Source of the DNA: Thunnus maccoyii
Lineage: Eukaryota; Chordata; Actinopteri; Scombriformes; Scombridae
Direction: 5' to 3'
Length of the DNA stretch: 64,000 nucleotides
NCBI RefSeq assembly: GCF_910596095.1
Contig: NC_056544.1
Coordinates: 3,561,155 to 3,625,154, forward strand
The translations under genes and the position numbers were made by a program. Positions 35,032 to 48,500 of this stretch are shown here, piece after piece. Below the pieces are notes generated by a model. The model saw only the letters and a program-made list of their open reading frames with translations. It was not told the origin of the DNA and did not search any database. Numbering within the stretch: position 1 is the stretch's first letter; every line of letters begins with the position of its first letter.

Positions 35032-38000
35032 ATGTCGGACACTGAGAGGTCTCTGCCGGCCCTCAAGAAGCTCAGCTATGCGGTGGGACACTTTCTGAAC
35101 GACTTATGTGCCTCAATGTGGTTCACATACCTGCTGGTGTTCTACCATTCAGTGCTGGGCTTCCAAAACACAAATGCAGGTTAGTCTGTCTATCTGTCTA
35201 TCTATCTATCTGTCTGTCTGTCTATCCATCTATCCATCTATACATGCAGCCCTATTCAATAACTGTAATAAATCTCTGTAATAAAGCTTATAATGTTCAG
35301 GTTTCTGAGACTGTGTCAGAGGGATATTGTGTTTTTAATTGTTTGTGCATTTTCTGGGATCTTTATAATGAATTCATACAATGAATGTCTACATGTGCTC
35401 CCTCATCTCCAGTGTATTACTGAGTAGTGACTGTTTACCTGTACTATAGGTGTGCTGCTGCTGGTCGGGCAGATAGCTGATGGTATCTGTACACCTCTTA
35501 TTGGCTACGAGTCTGACCGAGCCCCTGGCTGTGGAAACTACGGCAAGAGGAAGACCTGGCATTTAGTCGGTGAGTCAGTCAATCAGTCTGATTAGATTCA
35601 ACCACTTGGTCTGACATCACCAAGATTCAAGATTATTCTTGGAAGTTCACACTCATTGTCAATTCAGAGCATCTCTAATCCTCATACAGCTGGATTACAC
35701 ATAGTTTCAGTTCCAGTTCCCAGCAGGAGGTTTACGCAGCTCAAACAGGTCAAATGTAGTTTATTTTATAAATTGATGTGTGAAAAATGTCTTGTTAAAA
35801 ATGTGAGAGATGTGGTGTGAATTGTTGTGACACCCTTCTGATGAGTTTCGGCGACAAAGTGTTCAAGACTTTATGATGTAGTTAGACTGCTAGACTAACA
35901 TAAAGATAGAGAGACTGATATTTTTACGGTTTCAGTGTATTCTCTGTTAGAGCTGCAACGATTAATCGATTAATTGATTAGTCGCCAACTATTGAATTAT
36001 TCAGCAACTATTTTGATAATCGTTTTAAGTCATTTTTTGAGGCCAGCTTCTCAAATGTGAATATTTTCTGGTTTCTTCAGTCCTTTATGACAGTAAACTG
36101 AATATCTTTTGGGTTGTGGACAAAAGAAAAACATTTGAGGACGTCATCTTGTGCTTTGGGAAACACTGATCAACATTTTTCACCATTTTCTGACATTTTA
36201 TGGACAAAACAACAAATTGATTAATTGATATAATAATTGACAGATGAATCAATGAGGAAAATCATTGTTAGTTACAGCCCTATTCTCTGCCATCATCACA
36301 GTGACCAAAAATATGAGAGTCTGAACTATTGATACATATTACGTGCTCATAACGTTTCTAGAACACATGATTGTGAGCCAATACAAACTAACACTGAATT
36401 GAAACTAATTGGACTGAAGCTGGTTCTGATTGGTTTTTGTCAGTACATCCTCTCATAAAGACAATATATGTAACTTTTTATGTCACTGTTGTTTGGACTA
36501 TGTTCCCATGCTGGACACTTGGTATTTATTTTATTGATCCAGTTAAGTTCAGGTCATGTTTTACAAGACAGTCAATGAGACATGCAAAGTGATTGTCAAT
36601 GCTTGAATGACTTGACAAGTACAAGTAGGTGTCACATGCAGACAGAGTCAATTATAAACTGTCTACAAGGTCATGTTGGGTTGGGCCGAAGCTTTTATAT
36701 TCCTGTTTCTTCACAGTGGTCAAACAGTTTCAATAATTTCACCCTCCTAACAAGCGTTTAACAGCCATGCTAGCAGCTCCGTGAGGCTGCACTCCAGCTA
36801 AATGCTGACATCAGCATGCTAACATGCTCACCTTGATGATGCTAGCATGTTGATGTTTAACAGGTCTAATGTTTAACATCTTCACTGTGTTGCCGAAGCG
36901 TGAGCCATTTGCCAATTAGCACTAAACACAAAGTACCGCTGAGGCTGATGGGAACGTCATTAGCTTTGCAAGTATTTGGTCATTAATCAAAATGTTGGAC
37001 AAAAGGAAATGTTGACCAGACGATGACGCTAGATGAAAAATCAGGAGATAAGAGTTATTACATTTCATCCTCTGGGGACCATGAATGTGTGCACTAAGAA
37101 CTCAAAGGTCAACCTCATAGTGGCGTTACAGGAAAAGTCAGAGGATCACCAAAGTTGAATGTCTCCTGTTGTTAAAATCATGACAATCCATCAAACTGTT
37201 GTCCAGATATTATTCCTGCTGATGATGCTAGAGGAAAAAAGGCAGCAGGATTCATCCTCTGAGGACCATGAATGTCTGTATGAAATTTCATAGCAATCCA
37301 GCTGTTGAGATATTTCAGTCTGGACCAAAGTGATGGACAACAGACCAACATTGTCATCCACAGAGCCATGGAAGTAAAATTCAAACTTAGTGCACTGAAG
37401 CCATAAAAAGATTCATATATGTAATGTAACAAATTTAGGTGCAAAAGTTGCCACAGACGACCTTTGTTTTGCTGTCAAATAAAGACTAAATGGCCCCATA
37501 AATAAAAAAATGTTTTAATCTCTGAGAGTATTAAAAATGAAAAATGATGACTTCAGTTGCTTTGTAAAAGTCTACGTAAATCTCATTTAACAGGTTTTAA
37601 CTTTGCGTTACATTGTATTAAAAAAGAAGTTTGAAAGATTTTGTTTTATAAAACACTGCATGTATGTAAAAATCTGTGAGTACAGTTAATACTGAAGTCT
37701 TCATATAATTATGTTTGCACAAGGGAACTTTACTTTGGAAGGCAGTGTTTTGCAAGTTTTGCAAGTTTGAGGACTCTCGTGGACTTCATTTCCCAGAAAT
37801 AGTGTAATGGATGTGTTACTCCGAAGTTTCAGTTTTCACTTTCCTGTGTCTGTGTTATCCAGGGACACTAAGCGTGGTGCTGTCCTTCGCCTTCATCTTC
37901 AACCAGTGTCTGGGTTGTGACTCCCTCACCCCCCAGTGGGCCAGTTTGACCTACTTCATCCCGTTCATCATCATCTTTCAGTTCGGCTGGGCCGCCACTC

Positions 38001-38081
38001 AGATCTCCCACCTGTCCCTCATTCCAGAGCTGGTCACATGTGAGCACGATAAAGTAGAGCTCACTGCATACAGGTACGTTT

Positions 38082-38124
<43 letters not shown>

Positions 38125-38160
38125 CAAAGTAATCCATGGATCCTGAACATGTTGTCTCTC

Positions 38161-38258
<98 letters not shown>

Positions 38259-41200
38259 GTATGCGTTCACAGTGATAGCCAACATCACAGTGTATGCAGT
38301 GGCTTACCTGCTGTTCCACGCACAAGCCGGAGAGGACGGTGACCTGTTAAGCGATGAACTGGGACCAGTAGATATTCCTGTCTTCAGGGTGAGGAAGAGG
38401 ACGTCATATCAGCTAACACGTGACACTTAATGATACATTTATATCATACGGTGAACAGAACCACTAAACACACTGTACCTGTACTTTTAAACCCAACATT
38501 ATGTGTGTTTGCATTGCAGATGGGATTTAGCTGAAATGTCATATGAGTCATGGACACACAGGGGGCAAAAACACTGGCTGGACTTGATAATTATTAACCT
38601 TTATCTGAATGAATCAGCATTTTAAAAGAGTCCTCTTATTACACACATTATTCTTCCTAGTGACAAGTGACATCACTTGAGGCAGTTCATCAGATTTCAC
38701 ACAGCTCCCCCTGGAGACACAATCTCAAACGTCTGACCACACCCCTCACTTGCAAAATGTTTTTATTTTGCTTGTTTTATTTCAGCTAGTACACATTTAT
38801 ATGAAAATCAAAAATGTGTTTTTAATGTTATTATAGTAGACTCTGTGCTGAAATAGATTCATGTTTGATTCTTATCCACAACTGCTTGTAGAAGGTTGAA
38901 GTTCCTTCAGGAAGCAGGAATGATATGTGTCGTCATCTGCAGCATTCTGACATCATCAGAACATTTTTCCTCAAAGCAAAACTCCAAAAACACAATTTTC
39001 TCTGCATATTCACTCACATGTTTCATTTCAAATGGGGACAGGATTATTATACAGTCATGTAAACTGCTTTAAAAAGGTGTTACTTTTCTCAAAGGATTTA
39101 CAGTGAAGTCATTATGTGTGCATGTAAATATACCCATAATATGACCAACTGAACACAACCTTTATTAAACCAATATATGAGGAGCATGTGACATCAAGTG
39201 ACATCAAGTGATGTTGAGTCAGCGTCAGTTGGGTCTGAAGACTACAAGTTTGAAAATGAAAACACTCTCTGATGTTGTGAGGTTAGCAGACCTCTGTAGC
39301 TCCTCATCTCTGCTGGAGGCTAGCAGCTCCAGGCTACATTAGCTGCTACTAGCATAACTCAACCGAATTTCCCTCCAAACTGTCAATGGTTGAGTTGCAT
39401 TGTGGGTAATGTAGGCAGCAGGTCTTGGCAAGAAGAATCTGTGTAATAATTAATATTATAGAAATAGAAATGATAGAAAATAAAACATATAGAAATCATT
39501 TATTTTTAATTGTCTATTGTGATTCAGACAGTGTTGGATCATATGAGTACGATGATAAATCAGTGAACTCTTAATAATACTGCAATTTCCAAAAAATCAT
39601 TTTTTTTCACATATTGCATTCACATATTGTCAATTTTAAATAAAAAAAAAAAGTGATTTGGTTGAAGAGCTTCTCTGAACTTCTCTGTTTTCCCTCTACT
39701 TCTGTAACCAAAGCTACGCTCTATTTGGGATGCTGTAGTTACACTTTGTGACTCTGCATGTTAAAGGCAGGAACAGTCTTCTGTTAGGAGACTCAGATTG
39801 TGACTTTTTACTTGTTTTAAATGGCACTTTGTCTTTTTGTTTGATTGTATTGTGTGTGATCACAGAATCTGGCGTTGATCGTACTGGGCATCGGCGCTCT
39901 CTTCTCCCTTTTCTTCCACCTGGGCACTTCAGAGAGGAGGCCTGGAGCAAGAGAGGAGACTGGAGGAGAGGAGGGGAGTAGCAGGAGGAACAGGACAGAG
40001 GAGGAAGAGGAGGATGGGGAGCGGAGGCCCCTGCTTCCTCGCGCCAAGACCTCCTCATCCCCTCTGCAGTGGAAGTGTTGGCTGCAGCAGCCCTCTTTCT
40101 ACCAGGTTAAACCAGATCTTTCTCTCTTAATATCAGAATAAACACACTAAAGCTTCAGCTTCAGCTGACAGATTGAGAGAGACATGTTTCCTATTACAAC
40201 AACTTGATAGTTGCCACATGTTGTGTTCCGTCAGATATCTTGAAGCAAAGATGTAGATCAAAGTTTTCACTGCCTGCTGACAGATCTCTGTGTCACTGTG
40301 TGTCTGTAGGTGGCCTTACTCTACATGTCCACCAGGTTAATAGTCAACCTGTCCCAGACCTACATCGCAATGTATCTCATCAACACTCTTGGGCTTCCTA
40401 AGGTAACACAAAACTCATTACAGTCATTATTTATCAATGTCACATTTGTCATTCTGTTTCCCGTTCTCCCTCCAACAGAAGTTCATAGCGACTATCCCAC
40501 TAGTGATGTACGTGAGCGGCTTCCTGTCCTCCTTCATAATGAAGCCTGTCAGTAAACGCTTTGGAAAATCTGTAAGTAGGATCTTTTACCTCAGTCTGCA
40601 TCACCGCACACATCTGCATTTGTTTTTCCAGGGAAAACAAAATGCCATTTCAGTCTGATCATGATGCTTCTTTGACCTTTAACCTTGAATTATTGTAAAC
40701 AATCAGATTACAATCAAGTTGACTAGTAGTTTCTATCTTATCATTTCTGCCTGATATGTAGAACAACCTACTCTTCCCAGTGATGATGGCACCTCTGATG
40801 TCCATTGATGATAAACGTCTATAATTCTGCTCAGAAATCATAGAAAAAGGGGTCCTGAAAGTCTCCGATTTTTCTTCATAATCATCATGTTTAAGTGTTC
40901 TCTATTGTCTAGTGTCAAGGTAGTCCAGTGATTTTTGTTTGTACATTGTTGTTACAGCACAAAGAGGAACTGCTGGTAACCCACTTCCATGTTGTAGATT
41001 CACCAAAATGTAAAGAAATACAGAAACACTGCAGCTCTTGTTCATGTCATCCAAAGCATGATGGGTTACCTGGTTGCAAAAAAGTCTAAACATGTTCATT
41101 CCAGATGAAAATGAGAATAAGAAAAACAGTAATTAAAAAAATAGTAAAAAAGTAGTAAAATTTCACTTACAAAATACAGTACATGATGAATTCCTGACAT

Positions 41201-42233
41201 ATGATGCAATGTGACAGATGAAGTTATCTAACATACAGAAGTTGGCTCCACCTCGACTAACAGCAGTAAAATGCTGCGTCCCCCTTAAATGATCAGTAAT
41301 AATAATCCAGTAATCTAATATATAATAGTATAACACTCATATTTATCTGAATCATGAGTTTCCTACTTTTACTTTTGATACTTTAAGTACATTTTGAAAT
41401 TTAAGAACAAGTATACCATCGTTCCACTCACATCTAAACTGGTGGTATTTCTCAGTAGCCTCACTTAGTCTGATTATAATAAATGTATGTACAGTGACTC
41501 AGCCAGTTTACTGTAATAAAAGAGTAAAAACAGCCAAATGTTCAAAGTGTCAACAGCTGAAGTCCTCTCTAATATTTGATCCACCCGTTCAAAAACATCG
41601 CTGTACAAAATATTAGAAACCTCTCTCAGTATAGTGTAGATCACACTATCACTAACCACAACCTCAATCAAGTGCTGACTGCTTGTCAGATTCTAGCGTT
41701 TCCATAAATGTTAAGTAATAAATACTAATACTGTGTTGAACAGCAGGATCTGATATGAACTTGACCTGACCCTGTATCTATATATCTGATTAGAAGAGGA
41801 AGTATTAAAGTCTTCAACTTCATTTCATTTGAACCAACATCCCACTCATCCTGTACTCTCCTCTGATTGGTCCAGCTCACCTACTTCATGGGCCTGCTGC
41901 TGATCATGGCCTTCTCCTACTGGGTGCTGCTGGACGACAGTATGGGCCAGCGGGTATACGGGGCGGCTGTCCTGCTGGGGGCGGGGTCTGCCACTATCCT
42001 GGTCATATCGCTCGCCATGACTGCTGAGCTCATCGCCAATGAGACGGTAAGATGAGTGCGAGTGTGTGAAACAGAGACGGAGGTGTGATGTGACCTTGCT
42101 GATGGCGTTCTTTGTCTTCTTCCCTCTCACAGCAAAGTGGAGCGTTTGTCTACGGAGCCATGAGTTTCACTGATAAAGTGGCTAATGGAGTGGCTGTGAT
42201 GGTCATTCAGGCCCTGCATCCTTGCCAGTTAGT

Positions 42234-42300
<67 letters not shown>

Positions 42301-44236
42301 CACACTCACACACACACACTAAAGTAAGTCATTTAATGTAATACACACAGTATATATGATAATTAGTGACTTCTTTTGTAGTTAAGTAAGAAGACTGGGT
42401 CAATGATTCTTCATTCATTCTGCAGGCAGGGAGGATCTAGTAAAAGATGCTGTTGAGTTGCATGATGGGAAATGTAGGATATAGATGTGTTTTCATTTTG
42501 ACCACTCATTTTTAAAACATAAGGCTGGTGTTAAACCATAATATTCTTCAACAAATCCTATGAAAAGACCAAAATCAACAGTGTTTGTTATCTTATCGTC
42601 AACACCATTGGTTCAGTAATCTCCAGCTGGGAGCTGTAGTTTTTAGCTCAAACAGGAGAAAATAATAATAATTTTTTGGGGACTATCTTCAGCAGCGGAT
42701 TAATCCTCATTGGATCCTCTACTGAGTATTTGTTGCAGCAGGACGGCATGTGTGGCACTGAGATAAAATAAACTACAGTGGGTGTGTTCATATTGATAAA
42801 GGAAAATTTCACCCAGTGCAGCATTGCGGGCCCTGTTTTAACTGTGCAAGCGCAAGGACAGTGTGGGCGTCTCCGGGCACACCTGCTACTTTGGTTGATG
42901 TATGTGCAACAGTGCAGTGTGCAAAAGAGCTTAATGAAGGTGAATACAGATCAGCAGATGTGGTAATTATTAAATATTCTCTCAGCCAGTCACATCACTT
43001 CTCTCGTAGCTCCGAAAGAGTTGTGCCAATCACAGTTAAACGTGATAACGACAGCTCAGCAAACGGAAAGCTTTTCTTCAAGAAATGCCCGGATGGTTCA
43101 GAGAGTAACATGAACACACCTCACCGCAAATCTGCAGCCAAAGACAGATGGAGTAGTTGTTTTCATCAGTTAATTACTATAATAACGATTGAAATAAAAA
43201 ATACATTGATTTGGTGAAGCCATTTATATGATTATATTGGACTGATGCTATTTCATCTCAATGTGTTTCAAGGATAAAACATGAGACACTTCTGCTAAAA
43301 AAGAGAGTTGGAAAAGAGGCTGATGAGCTGCTAAACCGACGTCTCCTTCATAAAAAACAGATTTACAAGCAACCAGTCTGATGTGTGTAGAAGTGTGTGT
43401 GTGGTTCTACTGTAGCAGCCTGGTGTCATCAGATGGTTTAATGAAGGTGTATAACGGCACTGCGCTCTGGCGTGACATTCATCAGAGTCTGCAGATTTAT
43501 CAGCGTATCAGTCCTGCTGCCTTCAGATGTTTCAGGGATTTAATGAAGTGAAGGAGAAGCTTTTCATACAGCATAAAGCAGCTGCAGACAGCAGATACTG
43601 TAAGAATCACCCACATTCATTTATAGATCACTGCAGATATACTGACTTTCCCGTTTTAACCACATGAAACGTTACTTTCCGTGCTGATTTTGGTTAGACA
43701 GTGTTTAATTGAGATCAATCATTTATATTTTAAGCATCGATCTGTTATTGCACAATGTCTGCAGCAAGTATTTAGTTTGATCTTGTTGATAAAATCACCA
43801 AAGCAACAGCAGATTCATGCTGCACCACAAACAGACGTTGTTCTGAGACGTCTGTTTTCAAGGCGACGTCTAAGAACAAATGTCAACCAAATAACTGTCT
43901 GCTTCATTTGAATGAACCTCCCACCTGTGTACCCTGCACTCTGTGCTGGTCTCCAAAATACCACACAGACATGCAAAACAAGTTTCTAGGTCAGGAAAAT
44001 ACCAAACAGTCAGAGCGCTGCTTGCCTCCACGAAAATACAACCTTGTGACTCAATTATGTGTTTTTTAAATCATTTTTGGACATCAAGAGGAATAAGATA
44101 CTTTGATATTCACCAATACTTGTTAGACATGATGAGTTGAGACACATTGTGACATTTAAATGTCAAGAGTTAAATGTCAAATAAAGAGATGATATCAAAA
44201 AGAGACAGATTTTGAATAAGGTCATTAGTTTCAGTG

Positions 44237-44280
<44 letters not shown>

Positions 44281-44829
44281 CTGTGCAGTGTTGTCCGGCC
44301 TGTGTGTGGTTTTATCATTACGTCATGGTCATAGTGACGGGAGGCGTGGCCGTTGTCGCAGCTCTGGCACTCTGCTCCATTCTCATCTGGCCAATCAGGA
44401 TCAGACCACGTGAGTCTATAAATATAAATAAATATAGTTTATATAGATTGATCTGATATGATTAGATCAATCTCTTCAAAAACTTAAAAATGTATCTTTC
44501 ACAGTGTTTCCTAGTTTATCACCGATTTTGATATTAAATGAATTCAATAAATGTATCCCAGTGATGGAAGAAGGTGAAACGAGACACATTTCTCTCTGCA
44601 GCCTTCACGTTAATCTGACAGCTTTCACTTCAGACTTGTTGGAAGTGTTAAAGGAAATGTTGCGTGTTAAATTGGCATCAGATTAACATGAAGGGGTGCA
44701 GGTCTGAAAGAGTCCTGACTACACGCTGTGCTTCTGAACCGTTGGACGTTAAAGAGTCAGCAACAGCATCCTGTCTAACAAATGATGAAAGTGATTATTT
44801 TCCTTTATGTCACTGCTTTAACTACTTCT

Positions 44830-44865
<36 letters not shown>

Positions 44866-44914
44866 TGTAGGTGGTCTGTCTGTGGTCTCTGATGATGCAG
44901 CCAGGATCAACTAA
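35032..44914 (+). CDS. mfsd12: Major facilitator superfamily domain-containing 12
   Basis: A 12-helix MFS membrane protein of lysosomes and melanosomes, reported to be needed for cysteine import into these organelles and for pigmentation. Exons: 35032-35179, 35450-35569, 37863-38073, 38259-38388, 39866-40105, 40310-40402, 40479-40571, 41876-42046, 42133-42227, 44279-44409, 44871-44914. They total 1476 nt, 491 residues (human about 480). Landmarks: [20 protein letters not shown] near the N-terminus, [19 protein letters not shown] in exon 3, [15 protein letters not shown] in exon 6, [19 protein letters not shown] in exon 7 and [20 protein letters not shown] in exon 9. Exon 5 encodes a hydrophilic Glu/Arg-rich central loop. 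ATG at 35032 is the first in frame; a weak C-terminal tail ([13 protein letters not shown]) ends the protein. Several introns have microsatellites tight against the splice sites. Teleosts often keep two mfsd12 copies; I cannot say which this is. Confidence 0.96.
35948..36283 (+). repeat. Dispersed teleost repeat, family C, fullest copy
   Basis: Bounded by 'agagctgcaacgatt' on the left and 'gttacagccctat' on the right. These ends are imperfect inverted repeats of each other, suggesting a small non-autonomous transposon about 336 bp long. In mfsd12 intron 2. Confidence 0.72.
36755..37390 (+). repeat. Dispersed teleost repeat, family E, long copy
   Basis: Contains 'atgctgacatcagcatgcta', 'gctgaggctgatgggaacgt' and an internally repeated unit (ctctggggaccatgaatgtg and ctctgaggaccatgaatgtc, ~180 bp apart). 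It ends near 'ttgtcatccacagagccatg'. It lies in mfsd12 intron 2, which is thus largely built of repeats. Confidence 0.75.
38084..38256. repeat. Facing (CA)n and (GT)n microsatellites filling mfsd12 intron 3
   Basis: About 18 CA units (38084-38120) are followed after ~45 bp by about 45 GT units (38166-38256). Since (CA)n and (GT)n are complementary, one strand can fold into a long hairpin. The GT run ends directly at the intron's AG (38257-38258). Confidence 0.93.
39385..39450 (+). repeat. Short dispersed repeat, family G
   Basis: Contains 'ttgcattgtgggtaatgtag' followed by 'gcagcaggtcttggcaagaa'. A close copy is at 45462-45520 (ttgcattgtgggtaatgtag then gcaccaggttttgacaagaa), and a partial one near 42455 (gttgcatgatgggaaatgta). 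Confidence 0.65.
42235..42319. repeat. (CA)n microsatellite adjacent to mfsd12 exon 9 donor
   Basis: About 30 CA units followed by interrupted CA/CT, beginning eight bases after the donor at 42227/42228. Confidence 0.92.
42540..42840 (+). repeat. Dispersed repeat, family H
   Basis: Contains 'aaataaactacagtgggtgt' preceded by 'gagtatttgttgcagcagga'. The copy at about 59215-59490 has 'aaataaactacagtgtgtgt' preceded by 'gagtatttctggcagcaggg'. In mfsd12 intron 9. Confidence 0.65.
42841..44070. other. Remainder of mfsd12 intron 9, possible degraded transposon
   Basis: A moderately GC-balanced block containing an ORF of 133 codons (42816-43217) without family resemblance that I recognise. It may be decayed transposon sequence. 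I see no terminal repeats I would defend. Confidence 0.25.
44243..44276. repeat. (CT)n tract serving as polypyrimidine tract of mfsd12 exon 10
   Basis: About 17 CT units run directly into the AG acceptor at 44277-44278, so a microsatellite doubles as the splice-site pyrimidine tract. Confidence 0.9.
44834..44862. repeat. (GT)n tract before mfsd12 exon 11
   Basis: About 14 GT units end eight bases before the AG at 44869-44870. The acceptor is again preceded by GT repeat instead of a pure pyrimidine run. Confidence 0.9.
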
Positions 44915-45461
44915 CAGCCTCCTCCCTCACCATCCCTACAACTGACACCCCAGCAGCAGCAAAATCACAAACTGTGGACAGGAGGAGCTTTCACTTTTGT
45001 TTGTTTTAAAGATTCGTTTTTAGTTTTTTCAGGGGTAAAGCTCCAGGGGAATTCCTGACTGGCTGCACTACTGAACTGGTGCACTTAATACGGCGGATGT
45101 AGAACGTCTGACGGTGCTGTAGGAGTGAGCAGGGAACTAAATGAGCTCAGGAGGGAGATTTTATTTTTACACTTCACTGACAATTGCAGTCATTTCCAAC
45201 CGAGACCTTGTTTTCTCATCATCCACAGTGACTCAGGATACACATTTAGAATCTTTTGATTTGATTGATAGTTGTTAACAATCAATAGTCCTTATCTTAT
45301 TTGTATTAAAGTATAATGGTACGTGTCCTGGCGCCAGGATTCAATAATGGGTCGTTTCCCAAATATCCACCACAGAGCAAGAGAACAGACAGATAAAGCC
45401 AGTTTCACTTCATTAAAGAGAAACACACACCCAAATCTCTGATCAAACGGTACATGACCTG

Positions 45462-45530
45462 GTTGCATTGTGGGTAATGTAGGCACCAGGTTTTGACAAG
45501 AAAGAAGAATGTGTGGAATAAAAGGGACAA
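45462..45530 (+). repeat. Short dispersed repeat, family G copy, with AATAAA
   Basis: Carries the shared 'ttgcattgtgggtaatgtag' core and an AATAAA at 45517-45522 that could end mfsd12 transcripts about 0.6 kb after the stop. An ATTAAA near 45305 is an alternative. Confidence 0.45.
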
Positions 45531-48500
45531 TATCTGCTTCTGCTGCACCCATTTAATTTAAAAAACAAACAAACAAAAAGTACTTTTTTAATCTCATTTT
45601 GGCAAATAAGACATAATATATATGCAGTGAAGCAGTTAAAGGGAATGTTGATCAAAAATATATACTGAACTTTGGAAAATGATGACAAAACAAGGTCCAG
45701 GTCAAAATAGCTTTCAGTTAAACTACATTTATCACATGTCTGCTGTATTAGACAATACAGAGCATGAGAGGAAAGACTGGAAACATATAGATATGTAGAG
45801 TTCTTACCTCACAATAGTGTGAATTACTGATGAAGCTTCCTGCTGCTGCAGGACATTCACTAAGGGACGTCAGAGCTAAAAGAAAAGGATGACTAAGGGA
45901 ACTAGATATTTAGCGTATTCCTGTGGCGCAACTCAGAAAAGCCAAAGAAGACGCTGGATCGATTAAAAAATCTACTATAATAACAGCTGATGTCCTGTCA
46001 GTGTCTGGCAACATCAGCTGGTGAGTTATCATGGAAGAAGATAAGGAAGATTTTCAACACTTTGATGACAGATTGATCGACCACTACATTGACAGTCAGA
46101 CTAACTGACTGACTAGAATCCACACATCAAGGCCTCGCTGCTACGCACACACAACACTTCAATCATCACCTTCCACGTTAGTGCAGCGGCACCAATCACC
46201 TGGAAGATTTGTCCTGTGCTGAGTGAAAGATTCTCACGTCACCGGCTGTCATGTCAGCTAACATCATGCACTTTTCCTCCTTTCAGGATTCCCAGTTGAC
46301 AGTGTTGAACATGCTGCTGAGGCTCATTTGAACTTGTGTAGATCATTGTGACGAAGCACTCTAATTATTTTTTGTTCTCTTGCTCATTGAACAGCTTATT
46401 ATTATGAGATATTTCTATTTTAAACATTCTTCTTTGTACATTGTTTTTACTTCTTTATAATCAAAGACCAAAAGGAATATTGAGACAAGAAATATTTTTT
46501 ATTAAATATTTTTATTTTTATCAAAAGAAACTTGAATAGCAGGATTGTATTTGCTATTAAAAGAGTTTAAAGGGATCAAACATATAATATGTGTATAAGA
46601 AAAGGGAACCAGGCCAGCAGTAATAATCCTTCATCTCAGTTATAACTAATGTTACTTTTGTATGTCTTTGTTTGCCAGACAAGATGACTTTACCCATGAT
46701 TACATGTTTTATAAAGGGACTCTCAGTAAACATGTTTAATAAGGTGCAAGTGGAACCGTGTCTGTGTTTGACTTCAGTTCTTATGATCATGACGTGTTTT
46801 CAGAATATCTGTTCCAACATTTAAAATGGTTTAAAACAAACATGGATGAGAAGCCCGTAAAGTGCTTTGAAAATAATCAGAATTTGACAAACTGCTGTTG
46901 AGGAAGATGTGATACAATCGAAAGCTCTGGAGCAGCTACTAAAGGGACCCTGCAATGTGACTGTCTGTCATTTGCTGTTTCCAAGGTCAAGAATGACCTG
47001 AGCGTCAATCTCAACAAATATGTTTGTCTTTCTTTTCTCAAGTCTTGGCTCTAATGCTGGAGAGATTTACAACTTCACATCTTCAAACTAATAAAATCAT
47101 CTCATCACTCTGAGAGACGAGCATCACTCTGGTTGAACTGTTCACAACTCATCATATAGACAAACTCTAATCACTGTGTTAGAGAGTGAAATTCCTGAAA
47201 ATGTTTGACTGCAACATTGAACCCGTTTTGTCAAAAAAGCTTAAAAGATATGAAAGTTAAAGAGCATTATTGTAATGTTGGTTTTTAAATGCGACTGTAA
47301 GCAGCTTGTTGTAAGACTTTAACAGACTTTACTGTTTACTTGATTCACATCAACAAAAGGCAGAGAAGAAGAGTGCAAGCTAGTAAACATGGATGTAAAT
47401 CCTGCTTGTATCTTCACTTTAATACTTTAAACATCTGCTTTGAAAATGTTTCATGGGGAATGAAATGCATTCAAGACGTTTTAGTGAGTAACACAGTGTA
47501 AACATAACTTTTGTTTGTTTACAACGCTGCACAAGGCCCCTTTAATGTTACACTAATGCACCACTAAAAACAGTTTCTCTACCATCATTTTTCATCAGTA
47601 TCTATTGTATAGCCTGACCCAGACTGGGTCTTGAGGCTGATACTGTTATTGATATTCTGAGTTTAAAAAATCTGACAATATATCATCCAATAGTGATCTC
47701 ATCTTTACATAAATAAAATAAACAATCTTGATCCAGATCCCTTAGATTGTGTTTTTAAGATTTTAAGATACTAAGCGGAACATTTTCAGTTGATGTGATG
47801 ACCTCCAACATATCTTTGAAATTAATGTTAAAGTTTGTTTTTGATTTCATTATTTAAGTCAGACTTTACTGTTGTTTGATTTTAATGAAGTGTCTTCCAG
47901 TCCGGTCATATGATCATATACAGTATCTTCATTTAGCCCAGAATGACATCAGCAGTGGATCATCAGACCTCAGGTTCATGTTCAAGAGGTGAGTAAGTGT
48001 TTTTTTCTGCTGACATTGTTTCATTTCATTTGATACAAACTGCAGCTCGTTCATCTATTTATTACATTTTCTATAGATGGATTTCCTGTAGTGTTACAGT
48101 CTGTGCCTGTGTTAAAACAACACAGAGCTGTAACATCGTCTCTCACCTGGTTTCATTTGGAATTACTTGTATAAATGATTAATCACATGTGAAAAACAAA
48201 CAGGAGTCTTACTCCGGTCTGTATTGTCCAATCACATGATTCAGCTACAGATCTGTTATGTGGCATGTTTGAACTGCTGACAGACTGTGACTCTGCTGAC
48301 TAAGAACTGACAGGAAGTACACAACACTAAATCAACATTTGGAGCGTGTCAGGTGGATGTGAAAGGAGAAGGTGGAAATGTAAACACAGTTTCTGTGCTT
48401 CACATGCAGAAACTTCCTTATCAGCAGAATCTTCATTATCACTTAATCTGCCAATTATTTTCTTGATTAATCATTTGGCCAATAAATTGTCAGATAATAG

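Noticed and set aside
42816..43217. 133-codon plus-strand ORF in mfsd12 intron 9
   Set aside because: No recognisable protein family; its beginning overlaps repeat family H. Probably transposon-derived or chance.
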